A DNA stretch of 64,000 nt from Bermanella marisrubri (GTDB taxonomy: Bacteria > Pseudomonadota > Gammaproteobacteria > Pseudomonadales > Oceanobacteraceae). Every line of letters starts with the position of its first letter. The first letter of the stretch is position 1. The translations under genes were made by a program, and so were the position numbers. The notes beneath the pieces are model-generated. The model was not told the DNA's origin. It was given only the letters and a program-made list of their open reading frames with translations, and made no database searches. Positions 27,616-37,417 of the stretch are shown piece after piece. The stretch lies in contig NZ_CP051183.1 of assembly GCF_012295615.1 (NCBI RefSeq), positions 372,001-436,000 on the forward strand, given 5' to 3'.

Positions 27616-29016
27616 ATGGCAACTACTGTGTCTCAAACCGCTTTTTCTTCACTAAAACTCGATCCGGCATTACTCCAGAATCTAGAAGACTTGGGTTATC
27701 AGCAAATGCGTCCAATTCAGGCGCAAAGTTTACCTGCCATAATTGAAGGGAAAGACGTTATTGGCCAAGCAAAAACCGGTAGCGGTAAAACTGCCGCGTT
27801 TGCTTTGGGTCTTTTGCATCATCTAGACGTAAAGCGTTTTCGAGTACAGCACTTGGTTTTATGCCCCACTCGAGAGCTAGCGGATCAGGTAGCAAAAGAA
27901 ATTCGTCAGCTCGCGCGGGCTATTCATAACATCAAAGTGCTGACACTTTGCGGTGGTATGCCATTTGGTCCGCAAGTGGGCTCATTAGAACACGGCGCCC
28001 ATATAGTGGTGGGTACTCCAGGTCGCATTGAAGAGCATATTCGCAAAAACAACCTGCCTTTGAAGGACATTACCGGCTTTGTTTTAGACGAAGCGGATCG
28101 CATGTTGGATATGGGTTTTCAAGATTCTCTAGAGAGCATCGTCAATGCGCTACCAAAACAGCGTCAAACACTTTTGTTTAGTGCCACATATCCCGAAAAC
28201 ATTGAAAAGCTCGCTGCTTGGGTGACCAATAAACCTGTGCGCGTAGAAGTCCAAGAGAGCGACGTTCACAGTCAAATTAAGCAGCTTTTTTATCGTTTGC
28301 AAGATAACAAACAACGAATGACCGCTTTATCCTTGTTGCTTAAAAAAGAGAAACCAGAAAGCAGCATTGTATTTTGCAATACCAAGCGAGAGGCTCAAGA
28401 AATCGCTGATGAATTGCGTAGTCAGGGCTTTTCGGCAGTGGCCTTGCATGGGGACCTAGAGCAAAGACAGAGAGATCAAACGTTGGTTCGCTTTGCCAAT
28501 AAAAGTGCCAGCATTATGGTCGCAACCGATGTTGCAGCACGAGGTTTGGACATTGAAAGTGTAGATGCCGTATTCAACTATCATTTAGCTCGTGATCCAG
28601 AAGTCCATGTGCATCGCGTCGGTCGAACAGGGCGTGGGGATAAAAAAGGCAAAGCATTTTCTTTTTATACCGATAAAGAAGGATACAAGTTGGTTGCGCT
28701 CGAAGAAACTTTATCGGTCGATGCAACGGCGCAAAAACTACCTGATTTTTCAGTATTAGATAAGCCTGCTTTCAAAGCCCCTATGGCCACCTTACAAATT
28801 GATGGTGGTAAAAAGCAAAAAGTTCGCCCGGGGGACATTCTGGGGGCCCTTACTGGTAAAAACGGCATTGCAGGTAAGCAAGTGGGTAAGATTTCGGTGT
28901 TGGATTACTGTGCCTATGTTGCAGTTGAACGGGATGCTGCTAAACCAGCGTTGAAGAAGTTGTCGGAAGGAAAACTGAAAGGGCGTTCGTTTAGAGCAAG
29001 ACGTATTCGCGGTTAA
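27616..29016 (+). CDS. dbpA: ATP-dependent RNA helicase DbpA
   Basis: DbpA is a DEAD-box helicase in large-subunit assembly, activated by hairpin 92 of 23S rRNA. Motifs are the Q motif (MRPIQAQSLP), Walker A AKTGSGKT, PTRELADQ, GGMPFGPQ, TPGRIEEH, VLDEADRMLDMGF, LFSATYP, VATDVAARGLDIE and HRVGRTGR. The C-terminal about 75 residues match the DbpA RNA-binding domain (KVRPGDILGALTGKNGI). The ATG at 27616 gives 466 residues. An in-frame TTG at 27610 is better spaced from AGGG and is an alternative start. The small gene at 29025 is probably cotranscribed. Confidence 0.94.
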   Translation: MATTVSQTAFSSLKLDPALLQNLEDLGYQQMRPIQAQSLPAIIEGKDVIGQAKTGSGKTAAFALGLLHHLDVKRFRVQHLVLCPTRELADQVAKEIRQLARAIHNIKVLTLCGGMPFGPQVGSLEHGAHIVVGTPGRIEEHIRKNNLPLKDITGFVLDEADRMLDMGFQDSLESIVNALPKQRQTLLFSATYPENIEKLAAWVTNKPVRVEVQESDVHSQIKQLFYRLQDNKQRMTALSLLLKKEKPESSIVFCNTKREAQEIADELRSQGFSAVALHGDLEQRQRDQTLVRFANKSASIMVATDVAARGLDIESVDAVFNYHLARDPEVHVHRVGRTGRGDKKGKAFSFYTDKEGYKLVALEETLSVDATAQKLPDFSVLDKPAFKAPMATLQIDGGKKQKVRPGDILGALTGKNGIAGKQVGKISVLDYCAYVAVERDAAKPALKKLSEGKLKGRSFRARRIRG

Positions 29017-29024
29017 GGAAAAAT

Positions 29025-29558
29025 ATGGTGCGAACCAGTGATCTGAGTAGCGAGGACGAAAAGCACTTATTAGAGCATGATGCGGCCAAGCTTTTTATGC
29101 GTTGCTACGAAAAACGCACTGGTAAAAAGATTCGCCATATTTGGCATAACCAACCCCGTCGTCCCGATACGTCTTGCTTGTTAGAAGATGAGCGATTGGA
29201 TTTAGAAATCGCCCATCTTTATGGCAGCGAAGAAGAAGCTCGTCAGATTCTTAAGCAAGGCATCACCCGCAATACACAGCACAAATTAGAGCAGCAAAGT
29301 TCGATCATTGATTTAAATGAGCGCTTGGTTGATGCACTTAATTCAATTTTACTGAAGAAGTCTGAAAAGCAGTATGATAGCGAACGAGTGTGGTTGGTTA
29401 TTCGAAATGCACATCCCGCTTGGGAAAAATCCTGCATTGCGCAGAACCTAAAAAAAGTATCTGTTCCACTGGGTCATGTGTTTGAACAAATTTGGGTCGT
29501 CGCAGACTTTAAAGGAGAAACTGGTATCGTGCAGTTGTTTCCTAGTAAATCTCCTTAG
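29025..29558 (+). CDS. Hypothetical protein downstream of dbpA
   Basis: This 177-residue soluble protein has an AAGGAAA ribosome-binding site and starts 8 bp after dbpA, so it is probably in the same operon. The segments PDTSCLLEDERLDLEIAHLY and RVWLVIRNAHPAWEKS, with beta-strand-like spacing and a D...LEIA core, recall a PD-(D/E)XK-like nuclease fold, but the usual Lys is missing. That is only an impression. It has no signal peptide or membrane segment. The 3' end overlaps the convergent next gene by four bases. Confidence 0.7.
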   Translation: MVRTSDLSSEDEKHLLEHDAAKLFMRCYEKRTGKKIRHIWHNQPRRPDTSCLLEDERLDLEIAHLYGSEEEARQILKQGITRNTQHKLEQQSSIIDLNERLVDALNSILLKKSEKQYDSERVWLVIRNAHPAWEKSCIAQNLKKVSVPLGHVFEQIWVVADFKGETGIVQLFPSKSP

Positions 29559-30022
29559 TTTCGATACTTACTGATTTGGCTTTCTTTTCCTTTCCATTTT
29601 TCCTTCCACTGGGTTAAACAGCCGTGCTTAAAGTTGAAGATGCGATTAACGTGATCGCCCAGATATGTCCACTTGTTTCTTTTCATTGACGTGGGCTGGC
29701 CTAAACGTTTTCTAATATCCTGTTTTTTCATGCCGACTTTATATTTATCTTTTACTCGTAAATTACGAAGTTCATAAGAGGGAATAAAAGGGCAGGTACT
29801 TTGCTTCTGATTTTTCTTAGCTGGTTTTGACTGCTTAATTGTAACGTTAGGAATGGTTTTGTATTCGGTTTCTATGGCTTGGGGTTGATAGCTAATACTG
29901 TTGTTGTCACTCTGACAAGGATTGGCTTGATAGCTCACAGCCCCCGTGGGATCAACGCACTTATGAACTTCGCCGTGTGCTTGAAAACTCAATAATAAAA
30001 TCAACACAGCATGATACTTCAA
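29555..30022 (-). CDS. DUF4124-type exported protein with BamE/OmlA-like motif
   Basis: I place the start at TTG (30022), preceded by AAGGGG, giving 155 residues with a signal peptide (MKYHAVLILLLSFQAHG). A longer frame back to 30112 would bury that signal internally. The N-terminal part, VHKCVDPTGAVSYQANPC, is the DUF4124 pattern. A later stretch, KVGMKKQDIRKRLGQPTS, resembles the SmpA/OmlA (BamE-like) motif. A periplasmic or lipid-associated role is likely, but the function is unknown. Confidence 0.7.
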   Translation of the reverse strand: MKYHAVLILLLSFQAHGEVHKCVDPTGAVSYQANPCQSDNNSISYQPQAIETEYKTIPNVTIKQSKPAKKNQKQSTCPFIPSYELRNLRVKDKYKVGMKKQDIRKRLGQPTSMKRNKWTYLGDHVNRIFNFKHGCLTQWKEKWKGKESQISKYRN

Positions 30023-30210
30023 TTGAGACCCCTTATCTCCATGTGAATCTTGGAAAGATAATGAAAGCGGCTTATAGGAAGGTAAAGGTCGAGGGCGATT
30101 TTGTTTGTGCAAATGAGCAATACGTATGAGAAAGAGTTCGGACTATCAATGCAAAAGTATGATAGAATAAGGTTAGTTAGAAGAGTGCATAAGCTTAGAT
30201 TCTGAGCATA

Positions 30211-30299
30211 GGAGTTCTCCTAGATATTTGATATATGAGCCGAATAAATCTATTATTTGGATCATATATTGAGCCGAATAATAGGTTTATTCGGCTCAT
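30211..30299. promoter_or_regulatory. Palindromes upstream of the Fic gene, probable operator
   Basis: A 23-bp inverted repeat with one mismatch has arms at 30235-30257 and 30277-30299, separated by 19 bp. The word AGCCGAATAA occurs three times: in the left arm, directly again at 30272-30281, and inverted in the right arm. A separate perfect palindrome TAGGAG-TT-CTCCTA spans 30211-30224. The right arm ends 25 bp before the Fic start, so binding here could control the gene. Confidence 0.6.
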
Positions 30300-30323
30300 G
30301 GTCCGCGGGTCATGGAGATATAG

Positions 30324-31436
30324 ATGCAACAGTGGATATGGCAGAAGGCCGCTTGGCCTCATTTTACATGGTCTAAAGATCAAGTTGCTGAAAAGCTTAA
30401 TCAGACAGAAGCCCAGTTGCAGTCTTTGCTCTCGAAGGCTGGTGCTTTATCGGATGAAGATATACTGCTAGATACGTTGCTGCAAAACGTTCTGAGTTCA
30501 TCGGCCATTGAAGAGGAGTTTTTGAATGCCGAATCGGTCCGATCATCATTGGCTAAGAGGTTAGATGTGTCTGCAAATGCCCCGGTAAGTGATCGTTCAG
30601 AAGGGGTCGCTCAATTGATGATGGATGTGGTGGACAACGTAAATGAAGAGCTAACATTAGATCGCTTGTTTCATTGGCATAGGTGGCTCTTTCCTGAAAG
30701 TGTCTATAGCTTGGCTAAGTTAAGGGTGGGGCAATTGAGAGGCGATGAACCCATGCAAGTTGTTTCTGGCCGATTGGATCGCCCAGTTGTTCATTTTGAA
30801 GCACCACCTAAAAGCCAATTAGTTTCAGATTTAAGTGTTTTTATTAAGTGGTTTGAAGAGAGTAGACAAGATAATGCGTTACCTGACCTAGTACGTGTGG
30901 CCTTGGTTCACTTTTGGTTTATTACGCTTCATCCATTTGATGATGGTAACGGTCGTATCGCGCGAGCACTGACGGATTTAGCATTAGGGCAAGCGTACCC
31001 AAACTCTACTCGCTTGTTGAGTTTGTCTTTGTCCATATTGAATGATCGAAAAGGCTACTATGAGATATTAGAGCGCTGTCAAAAGTCAGGCTTAGATGTA
31101 TCGGAATGGATACAGTGGTTTTTAGACTCTGTATTAAGCAGTATTCAGCATTCAGAAAAACAAATAGAACGCAGTCGGTTTAAAGCGCGGTTTTGGAAAC
31201 AACACGTTCATCACGGCTTAAATAAAGAACAAATAAAAGTGTTGAACCGTTTGTTAGATGGTGGTGAAAAAGGGTTTGAACACGGTATTAGTGCAAGCCA
31301 ATATCAAAAAGTAGCTAAGGTGAGTAAAGCCACAGCGACAAGGCATTTATCTGATTTAGTTAGACGTGAGTGTTTGCAAAAACTCCCCGGTGGGGGACGA
31401 AGCACTCGCTATCACATTAAAGGATGGATCCTTTAG
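30324..31436 (+). CDS. Fic family protein (DUF4172-Fic-winged helix)
   Basis: This 370-residue protein probably AMPylates (or otherwise nucleotidylates) a target protein. The N-terminal DUF4172-like region begins MQQWIWQKAAWPHFTW and contains an inhibitory-helix-like SSAIEEE (59-65), with Glu where Gly or Asn is more usual. The core Fic motif HPFDDGNGR (203-211) is intact with its catalytic His203. The C-terminal region (about 295-370) looks like a winged helix (ISASQYQKVAKVSKATATRH). That suggests DNA binding and autoregulation at the upstream palindrome. A GGAG site precedes the ATG. Confidence 0.92.
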   Translation: MQQWIWQKAAWPHFTWSKDQVAEKLNQTEAQLQSLLSKAGALSDEDILLDTLLQNVLSSSAIEEEFLNAESVRSSLAKRLDVSANAPVSDRSEGVAQLMMDVVDNVNEELTLDRLFHWHRWLFPESVYSLAKLRVGQLRGDEPMQVVSGRLDRPVVHFEAPPKSQLVSDLSVFIKWFEESRQDNALPDLVRVALVHFWFITLHPFDDGNGRIARALTDLALGQAYPNSTRLLSLSLSILNDRKGYYEILERCQKSGLDVSEWIQWFLDSVLSSIQHSEKQIERSRFKARFWKQHVHHGLNKEQIKVLNRLLDGGEKGFEHGISASQYQKVAKVSKATATRHLSDLVRRECLQKLPGGGRSTRYHIKGWIL

Positions 31437-31442
31437 TCAATA

Positions 31443-32384
31443 CTAAGCACTGCGTAAACCACTGCTGATGGCCTCATCCAGCAACCATTTTCTTAGGAGT
31501 TGCAAGCCTCGCTCTTTGCGCCGACTGGTTTTCCAAGCAAAATAAAACTCATCTCCTGTCATGACTAAATGGCAGGGTAATCTGACAAAATCTTCAGAAT
31601 CCTTGGTAGTGCTCAGCATGTAATCATTGGTTAATACGATTCCCTGATGAAAGCGCGCTGCCTCCAATGCTAAGAGCATGTGACTAAAGTGCTGCACATT
31701 AGCGTGCTTGGGAATACTTGCATCAACGGCTTTGTACCATGCTTGCCAATCCCCTGCGGTTTTATCAAATATGCTATGAGTGGAAAGCAATGGGAACTGG
31801 GAAATGTCGTCGGTGGATAGCGGAAGCGTTTCGGCCTCTGCGCTCTCTCTGCCTAGTTCACGACGCATCTTTTGCCAGTAGTCTTGACTGCATACAGGGA
31901 ATAAACGCTCCACATAAAGCAGCTCGTAACTATAGGCAGGTGACTCCTTATGGATGGTAATAAAGCAATCCGCCACACGATCTGAAAGCACTGGGCTCTC
32001 AATACTCATTTCTAGGGAAAGCTCCACTTGTGGGTGCAAGCGTTGCAAATCAGGTAAGCGCGGTACCAGCCAGCGTACCGCAAACGAACTAAAAACCGAT
32101 AGACGCAGACGAGACTCTTCGTGTCCAAGCAACTGTTCGCTAGCACGTTCGATTTGCAATAGCGCCGTGCTAATGCCGTCTAAATACTGTCGACCTTCAT
32201 CGGTAAGGCTAAGTGTGCGGCCATTGCGCCAAAACAGTTGCTCCCCTAAATAGGTTTCTAGCTGCTTGATCTGATGACTTATGGCGCTTTGACTAACGGC
32301 CAACTCATCCGCTGCAAGGGAAAAGCTATTCAGTCGGGCCACGGCCTCAAACACTGGCAAGGCTTTTAGTGGAGGTAATTTCAT
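31443..32384 (-). CDS. LysR family transcriptional regulator (GcvA-like)
   Basis: This 313-residue LysR regulator has an N-terminal helix-turn-helix (FEAVARLNSFSLAADELAVS, then QSAISHQIKQLE). The effector-binding domain has the GcvA-type pattern. It is divergent from the EamA transporter gene with about 108 bp between the starts, the usual arrangement for a LysR protein controlling its neighbour. It is convergent with the Fic gene. The effector is unknown. Confidence 0.9.
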   Translation of the reverse strand: MKLPPLKALPVFEAVARLNSFSLAADELAVSQSAISHQIKQLETYLGEQLFWRNGRTLSLTDEGRQYLDGISTALLQIERASEQLLGHEESRLRLSVFSSFAVRWLVPRLPDLQRLHPQVELSLEMSIESPVLSDRVADCFITIHKESPAYSYELLYVERLFPVCSQDYWQKMRRELGRESAEAETLPLSTDDISQFPLLSTHSIFDKTAGDWQAWYKAVDASIPKHANVQHFSHMLLALEAARFHQGIVLTNDYMLSTTKDSEDFVRLPCHLVMTGDEFYFAWKTSRRKERGLQLLRKWLLDEAISSGLRSA

Positions 32385-32492
32385 TATCTAAAAAACTAAT
32401 GTGTAGTGATTAAATATCATTTTATCGGATAGTACTACGAGTATAGAGTGCCTGGCAAAACCGACACCGCAGATAGAAGTAGGAGGGATCAT

Positions 32493-33386
32493 ATGTCAGG
32501 TAAAACCGTTAATAGCGCGATTTTGTTGTTGATCATCGGCAATGCATTGGCATTGATCTCCGATGTGTTTATTAAGTTATTGGAGCCAGGAGCACCTATT
32601 TTTCAGTTTGCTTTTGTTCGCTGTGTGATTTCAGTTTTGTTGTTATTGCCGCTGGCGAGCAAGCTAGACCGAGACAACTTGTTTGCCGGGTTCAAGATTC
32701 ATATCGTGCGGGCTCATGTGCATTTGGTTGGGCTTTTATGCATGGTGATCGCTCTTGCTCATTTACCTTTAGCTACGGCCAATGCTGTGTTCTATGCCGC
32801 ACCTCTATTAGTCATGGTGTTATCGGCAGTGTTTTTCAGTGAGAAACTCACGCCACTAAGTGTAACCGCGGTATTCAGCGGGTTTGCAGGCATCATCGTG
32901 ATATTGCGTCCAATAGAGTTTAATTGGGCCGCCATTGCTGCATTGGGCTCAGCCTTTACATTGGCGATTAGTGCAGTGATGGTGCGTCGTTTGCCAAAGG
33001 AGCAATCGACCACGCATAAACTGTTTTTAAATTACTTATTGATATTGCCCGCTGCTGGTGCCTTGGCATGGTGGGAAGGAGCCGCTTGGAGTACAGAGAT
33101 TCTACTCAGCGCGTTGGGCTCTGCTGTGTTTATTCTGGGTTACAACATGACAGTATTGCTGGCGTATCACCAAGTGGATGCTAATCAGGTGACCAGCGCA
33201 GAATATACTGGGTTAATTTGGGCCGTCGCCATTGGCTGGGTATTCTTTGCAGAGGTACCGGATATTTGGTTCTTAGTGGGCAGTTTGATGATTGTGGTGC
33301 CGTTATTATTGATTGGCTTACAACATGGTCGCCGTAAGCAACCGGCTCGCGGTTTTAATGGTGCGACTGAGCAAGTGTCTGTCTGA
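32493..33386 (+). CDS. EamA/DMT family transporter
   Basis: From the ATG at 32493, preceded by AGGAGGG, the protein has 297 residues and about ten transmembrane helices in two EamA repeats. The first repeat ends with LPLATANAVFYAAPLLVMVL and the second contains QVTSAEYTGLIWAVAIGW. These inner-membrane exporters move small metabolites; the substrate is not predictable. A longer frame from 32448 is less likely. Probably regulated by the divergent LysR protein. Confidence 0.9.
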   Translation: MSGKTVNSAILLLIIGNALALISDVFIKLLEPGAPIFQFAFVRCVISVLLLLPLASKLDRDNLFAGFKIHIVRAHVHLVGLLCMVIALAHLPLATANAVFYAAPLLVMVLSAVFFSEKLTPLSVTAVFSGFAGIIVILRPIEFNWAAIAALGSAFTLAISAVMVRRLPKEQSTTHKLFLNYLLILPAAGALAWWEGAAWSTEILLSALGSAVFILGYNMTVLLAYHQVDANQVTSAEYTGLIWAVAIGWVFFAEVPDIWFLVGSLMIVVPLLLIGLQHGRRKQPARGFNGATEQVSV

Positions 33387-33392
33387 TGACGA

Positions 33393-33574
33393 TTACTGGA
33401 TTCCCGCCTTCGCGGGAATGACGAACCATTACCCTCAGCTTGACTGACCCTTCGTCATCCTCCGTCGGGAGCACACGAAAACCTGATCGGAGGATCCACT
33501 TAAATAGTGTTGAATGTTGAGTTGCTAATGACGAACCGTCACCCTCAACTTGATTGAGGGTCCATCTAATTCAA
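33393..33574. repeat. Palindromic repeat cluster
   Basis: Palindromes GGATTCCCGCCTTCGCGGGA, a diverged CGTCATCCTCCGTCGGGAGC...CGGAGGATCCAC element and ACCCTCAACTTGATTGAGGG lie between convergent EamA and uspA genes. GTGTTGAATGTTGAGTTG heptamer remnants lie at about 33509-33526. The first palindrome is a few bases after the EamA stop and may help end transcription. Confidence 0.85.
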
Positions 33575-33580
33575 TCGAGG

Positions 33581-34426
33581 TTAACGCAATACCAATAATG
33601 GAATCTTGCTGCTGGCAATCATCTTTGAGGTATTGCTACCCACAAAGAATTCACGCAAGCGTGTATGGCCATAGGCACCCATGACCATTAATTCGATCTT
33701 ATGGTTTTGCTTAAACGCATCCAGTGCATCAAGCACATCACCATTAAGCAAGTGACCTTCAATATCCAGTCCGTTTTGCTTTAAGGTATCCACAGCGTTA
33801 TCCAGTGTGGCTTGTTCTTTATCAGAACCTACCATGACGATGTGGCCTTTGATGCCTTTTAACAAAGGACTATCAGCAAAACGTTTTAACGCGTCCTGAG
33901 CGGTCTGGCTCCCGTCATAGGCAATCATGAAGTTTTGCGGAGCGGAAAACTCACCAATGTTTAAAAGCAAAGGCGTTTGGATGCCGCGCACAACACGCTC
34001 GATGTGAGCACCAATGGCGCCGCTATTGAGGTCATGGCCTTCCCCTAGTCGACCTAAAACAAAAATACGATTTTCGTCTTGAAGGTCTTGCAGAGATTCT
34101 AATAAATCACCATGGCGTTGCTGCTTTTCAACCTGGTCAACACCGTGCTCGCGTACGCGCGCTTCTGCATCTTCCAACATGTGCTTGCCATGCTCTAGCG
34201 CGATTTTGCCGCGCTGTGCATCCAGCTCAACCAGTTCATCTAAAAGATGTTCACGACTGCCCAAGCCAATGGCACCAGAGAAGTCTTCTCGTGCAGGGAT
34301 GTTTGTTTTTTCTAAAACATGTAGCAACTTTAGCGGAACGTTTAATTGCTTGCTTGCCCAAGCTGCTGCATCACATACCGATGTGGAAAGCGCTGAGCCA
34401 TCAATGCACGCGGTAATTTTTTTCAT
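33581..34426 (-). CDS. Tandem-domain universal stress protein
   Basis: This 281-residue protein has two UspA domains. The first has KITACIDGSALSTSVCDAAAW; the second has FMIAYDGSQTAQDALKRFAD and ends with the ATP-binding pattern VMGAYGHTRLREFFVGSNTS. A good GGGAGACAGC site precedes the ATG. It starts 22 bp after the SulP gene, so the two are an operon. The domain could sense adenine nucleotides and adjust the transporter. Confidence 0.92.
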   Translation of the reverse strand: MKKITACIDGSALSTSVCDAAAWASKQLNVPLKLLHVLEKTNIPAREDFSGAIGLGSREHLLDELVELDAQRGKIALEHGKHMLEDAEARVREHGVDQVEKQQRHGDLLESLQDLQDENRIFVLGRLGEGHDLNSGAIGAHIERVVRGIQTPLLLNIGEFSAPQNFMIAYDGSQTAQDALKRFADSPLLKGIKGHIVMVGSDKEQATLDNAVDTLKQNGLDIEGHLLNGDVLDALDAFKQNHKIELMVMGAYGHTRLREFFVGSNTSKMIASSKIPLLVLR

Positions 34427-34448
34427 GGTGCTGTCTCCCTAAAGCCGT

Positions 34449-35933
34449 TTAGTGTCCAGCCATCATTTTTTCTACTTCTGCAGGGTCATCATGAATAGCG
34501 AACTTATCAACAACCGTTGCTGTTGCTTCGTTCATGCCGATGATCTCAACATTTGCCCCTTCACGGCGGAATTTAATCACCACCTTATCTAATGCCGATA
34601 CTGCACTAATATCCCAAAGGTGAGCATGACTTAGATCTAATATCACATGTTCAGCAGCTTCTTTAAAGTCAAAGGCATCCACAAATTTATCAGCAGAGGC
34701 AAAGAAAACCTGACCTGTAACTTGGTAAACACGCTTGTTATCTTCGTTGACGCTCTTAACCACCATAAAACGGCTAATTTTGTTGGCAAAGAATAGGGAA
34801 GCCAATAGCACACCAACGAATACGCCCAACGCAAGGTTGTGAGTCGCAACTACTACCGCAACCGTTGATACCATAACAATGTTGGTAGAAAGCGGGTGCT
34901 TCTTCAGATTGATCACAGATTCCCAAGAAAAGGTACCGATGGATACCATGATCATCACCGCAACTAGCGCGGCCATTGGGATTTGACCAATCCACTCATC
35001 TAAGAAGACCACCATGATGAGTAGCAGTAGGCCCGCTGTAAATGTAGATAAGCGACCACGTCCACCTGATTTTACGTTAATGATGGATTGACCAATCATG
35101 GCACAGCCGGCCATGCCACCCAAAAGGCCAGAGCCAATGTTAGCAATACCTTGGCCTTTGCATTCACGGTTTTTATCGCTTTCGGTATCGGTCAAATCAT
35201 CAACGATGGTCGCCGTCATCATGGATTCCAAAAGACCGACAATGGCTAGACCAATTGAATAAGGTGCAATGATCATAAGAGTTTCTAGATTAAGAGGAAC
35301 ATCTGGCCAAAGGAAAATCGGTAAGGTGTCTGGCAGCTCACCCATATCACCTACGGTGCGAATATCCAAACCAACAATCATTGAAAGTGCCGTCAAAGAA
35401 ACAATGCAGACAAGTGGTGATGGAACACTTTTACCAATCCCCGGAATCAATGGAAACAAGTAAATAATACCTAGACCTGCAGCAGTCATGGCATACACAT
35501 GCCAAGTCACATCAGTCAGCTCGGGAAGTTGCGCCATGAAAATCAAGATCGCCAGAGCATTCACAAAGCCAGTGACAACCGAGCGAGAAACAAAACGCAT
35601 CAAACTGCCCAGTTTTAAGTAGCCAGCGGCAATCTGCAGGACACCGGTTAGTAGCGTGGCCGCTAATAAATATTGCAGGCCGTGCTCTTTAACTAGTGTC
35701 ACCATTAATAGTGCCATGGCACCGGTAGCAGCGCTGATCATGCCTGGTCGACCGCCGACAAACGCGATAATCACGGCAATACAGAAAGAAGCATATAAAC
35801 CCACTTTAGGGTCTACGCCAGCAATGATGGAAAACGCGATGGCCTCGGGAATTAAGGCAAGGGCGACCACTGTGCCAGCCAGTAGGTCGTTTTTAATGTT
35901 CGAGAACCACTCTCGTTGCATTGTTTCTATCAT
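34449..35933 (-). CDS. SulP family anion transporter with STAS domain
   Basis: The inner-membrane transporter has about 12-14 helices, with family motifs [20 protein letters not shown] and [18 protein letters not shown], and a C-terminal STAS domain (about 380-494, [20 protein letters not shown]). I use the ATG at 35933 (494 residues). An in-frame TTG at 35975 would add 14 residues with no better ribosome-binding site. The strong similarity to bicarbonate-type SulP proteins and the coupled UspA gene suggest bicarbonate or another small anion as substrate; sulfate is less likely. Confidence 0.9.
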   Translation of the reverse strand: MIETMQREWFSNIKNDLLAGTVVALALIPEAIAFSIIAGVDPKVGLYASFCIAVIIAFVGGRPGMISAATGAMALLMVTLVKEHGLQYLLAATLLTGVLQIAAGYLKLGSLMRFVSRSVVTGFVNALAILIFMAQLPELTDVTWHVYAMTAAGLGIIYLFPLIPGIGKSVPSPLVCIVSLTALSMIVGLDIRTVGDMGELPDTLPIFLWPDVPLNLETLMIIAPYSIGLAIVGLLESMMTATIVDDLTDTESDKNRECKGQGIANIGSGLLGGMAGCAMIGQSIINVKSGGRGRLSTFTAGLLLLIMVVFLDEWIGQIPMAALVAVMIMVSIGTFSWESVINLKKHPLSTNIVMVSTVAVVVATHNLALGVFVGVLLASLFFANKISRFMVVKSVNEDNKRVYQVTGQVFFASADKFVDAFDFKEAAEHVILDLSHAHLWDISAVSALDKVVIKFRREGANVEIIGMNEATATVVDKFAIHDDPAEVEKMMAGH

Positions 35934-36169
35934 GAAAAGGTTACCAGTATTTGGGTGTGCTTTTATGTCCGTCAAATGGGCTGCCTAATGATCAGAACAG
36001 GCGCATTGTATTCACTTCAATGTAGAATGAATTAGACGGGTTACCAGAAAATTAAAGGGCGCGAATTGTACATGAAATGAGCGGGGAAAGGTAGGAGCCC
36101 CGGTAGGTGGGGCTCCTGACTTATCACTACGACTTGCTCATATAAAGCCGCAATGAAGTCACGACAGGC

Positions 36170-37357
36170 TTATAGCAACTCAATAGCCATCGCAGTGGCT
36201 TCACCACCACCAATACAAAGCGCCGCAACACCTTTGTTTTTGCCTTTCTGTTTCAGTGCGTTCATTAGAGTTACGATTAAGCGAGAACCAGTAGAACCGA
36301 CAGGGTGACCTTGTGCACATGCACCGCCGAAGATGTTGACGGTTTCAGGATCGAGACCTAGGTCCATGATTGGCATCATAGCAACCATGGCGAACGCTTC
36401 GTTGATTTCCCATAGGTCAACATCGCTAGCGGACCATTCAAGCTTTTTAAGAAGATTTTCAACAGCACCTACTGGCGCAATAGTGAACTCACTTGGGTGT
36501 TGAGATTGGGTCGCATGGCCAAGGATACGTGCCATCGGCTTAAGGCCACGAGCTTCTGCTTCGCTTTCGCGCATCAAAAGAAGTGCGGAAGCACCATCTG
36601 AGATAGAAGATGCGTTTGCTGCGGTGATGGTGCCGTCTTTAGCAAATGCAGGACGCAAGCTTGGGATCTTATCGATATTGGCATTGAAAGGCTGCTCATC
36701 GTGCTCAACCACAGTTTCGCTGCGACGGGTTTTTACGGTAACTGGAACGATTTCATCTTTTAATAGGCCTTTTTCGATGGCATCTTTCGCGCGAGTCAAA
36801 GACTGAATGGCATAGTTATCCATGTCTTCGCGGCTGATGTTGCGCTTATCTGCCACTTCTTGTGCGAAACTACCCATCAAGCGACCAGTTTCGGCATCTT
36901 CCAGGCCATCAAGGAACATGTGATCCATAGCCTGATCGCCATGACCCATACGGTAGCCACTGCGAGCATTCGGAAGGATGTAAGGAGCATTAGTCATGCT
37001 TTCCATACCGCCGGCAATCATGACATCGTTAGTGCCCGCTTTGATGAGATCGTGAGCGAACATGGTGGCTTTCATACCAGAACCACACAATTTATTGATG
37101 GTTGTTGCGCCAGTGGCATCTGGTAGACCTGCTTTACGCATGGCTTGACGAGCAGGGCCCTGCTTTAGACCCGCAGGCAGTACGTTCCCCATGATCACTT
37201 CTTGAATGTCTTCAGGCTTAAGACCAGCACGTTCAACGGCTTCTTTGATCACAATGCTGCCCAGTTCCGGCGCAGATAATGGTGCCAAGCTACCTTGGAA
37301 GCCACCCATTGGCGTACGTACACCACTTACAATAACCACAGAATCTTGCTTAGACAT
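36170..37357 (-). CDS. Acetyl-CoA C-acyltransferase (thiolase)
   Basis: A second thiolase of 395 residues starts at the ATG at 37357 after GAGAGAGG. The nucleophile is Cys91 in INKLCGSGMKATMFA. The catalytic His is in GGACAQGHPVGSTGSRL, where Ala-Gln replaces the usual A-x-G pattern of biosynthetic enzymes, and the last Cys is in ALCIGGGEATAMAIE. It is an AtoB-like thiolase. The paralogue at 6594 shares only the family motifs, so the two probably have different acyl substrates. It is transcribed alone. Confidence 0.92.
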   Translation of the reverse strand: MSKQDSVVIVSGVRTPMGGFQGSLAPLSAPELGSIVIKEAVERAGLKPEDIQEVIMGNVLPAGLKQGPARQAMRKAGLPDATGATTINKLCGSGMKATMFAHDLIKAGTNDVMIAGGMESMTNAPYILPNARSGYRMGHGDQAMDHMFLDGLEDAETGRLMGSFAQEVADKRNISREDMDNYAIQSLTRAKDAIEKGLLKDEIVPVTVKTRRSETVVEHDEQPFNANIDKIPSLRPAFAKDGTITAANASSISDGASALLLMRESEAEARGLKPMARILGHATQSQHPSEFTIAPVGAVENLLKKLEWSASDVDLWEINEAFAMVAMMPIMDLGLDPETVNIFGGACAQGHPVGSTGSRLIVTLMNALKQKGKNKGVAALCIGGGEATAMAIELL

Positions 37358-37417
37358 AAGCCTCTCTCTTTTCATGTCAGTCAAAACAGGCGGCGGATTG
37401 TAGCACGTTCCTTATTG

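Noticed and set aside
30195..30471. Short open frames on both strands over the Fic upstream palindrome
   Set aside because: They are mirror images produced by the inverted repeat (both read MSRINLLFGS-like) and have no ribosome-binding site.
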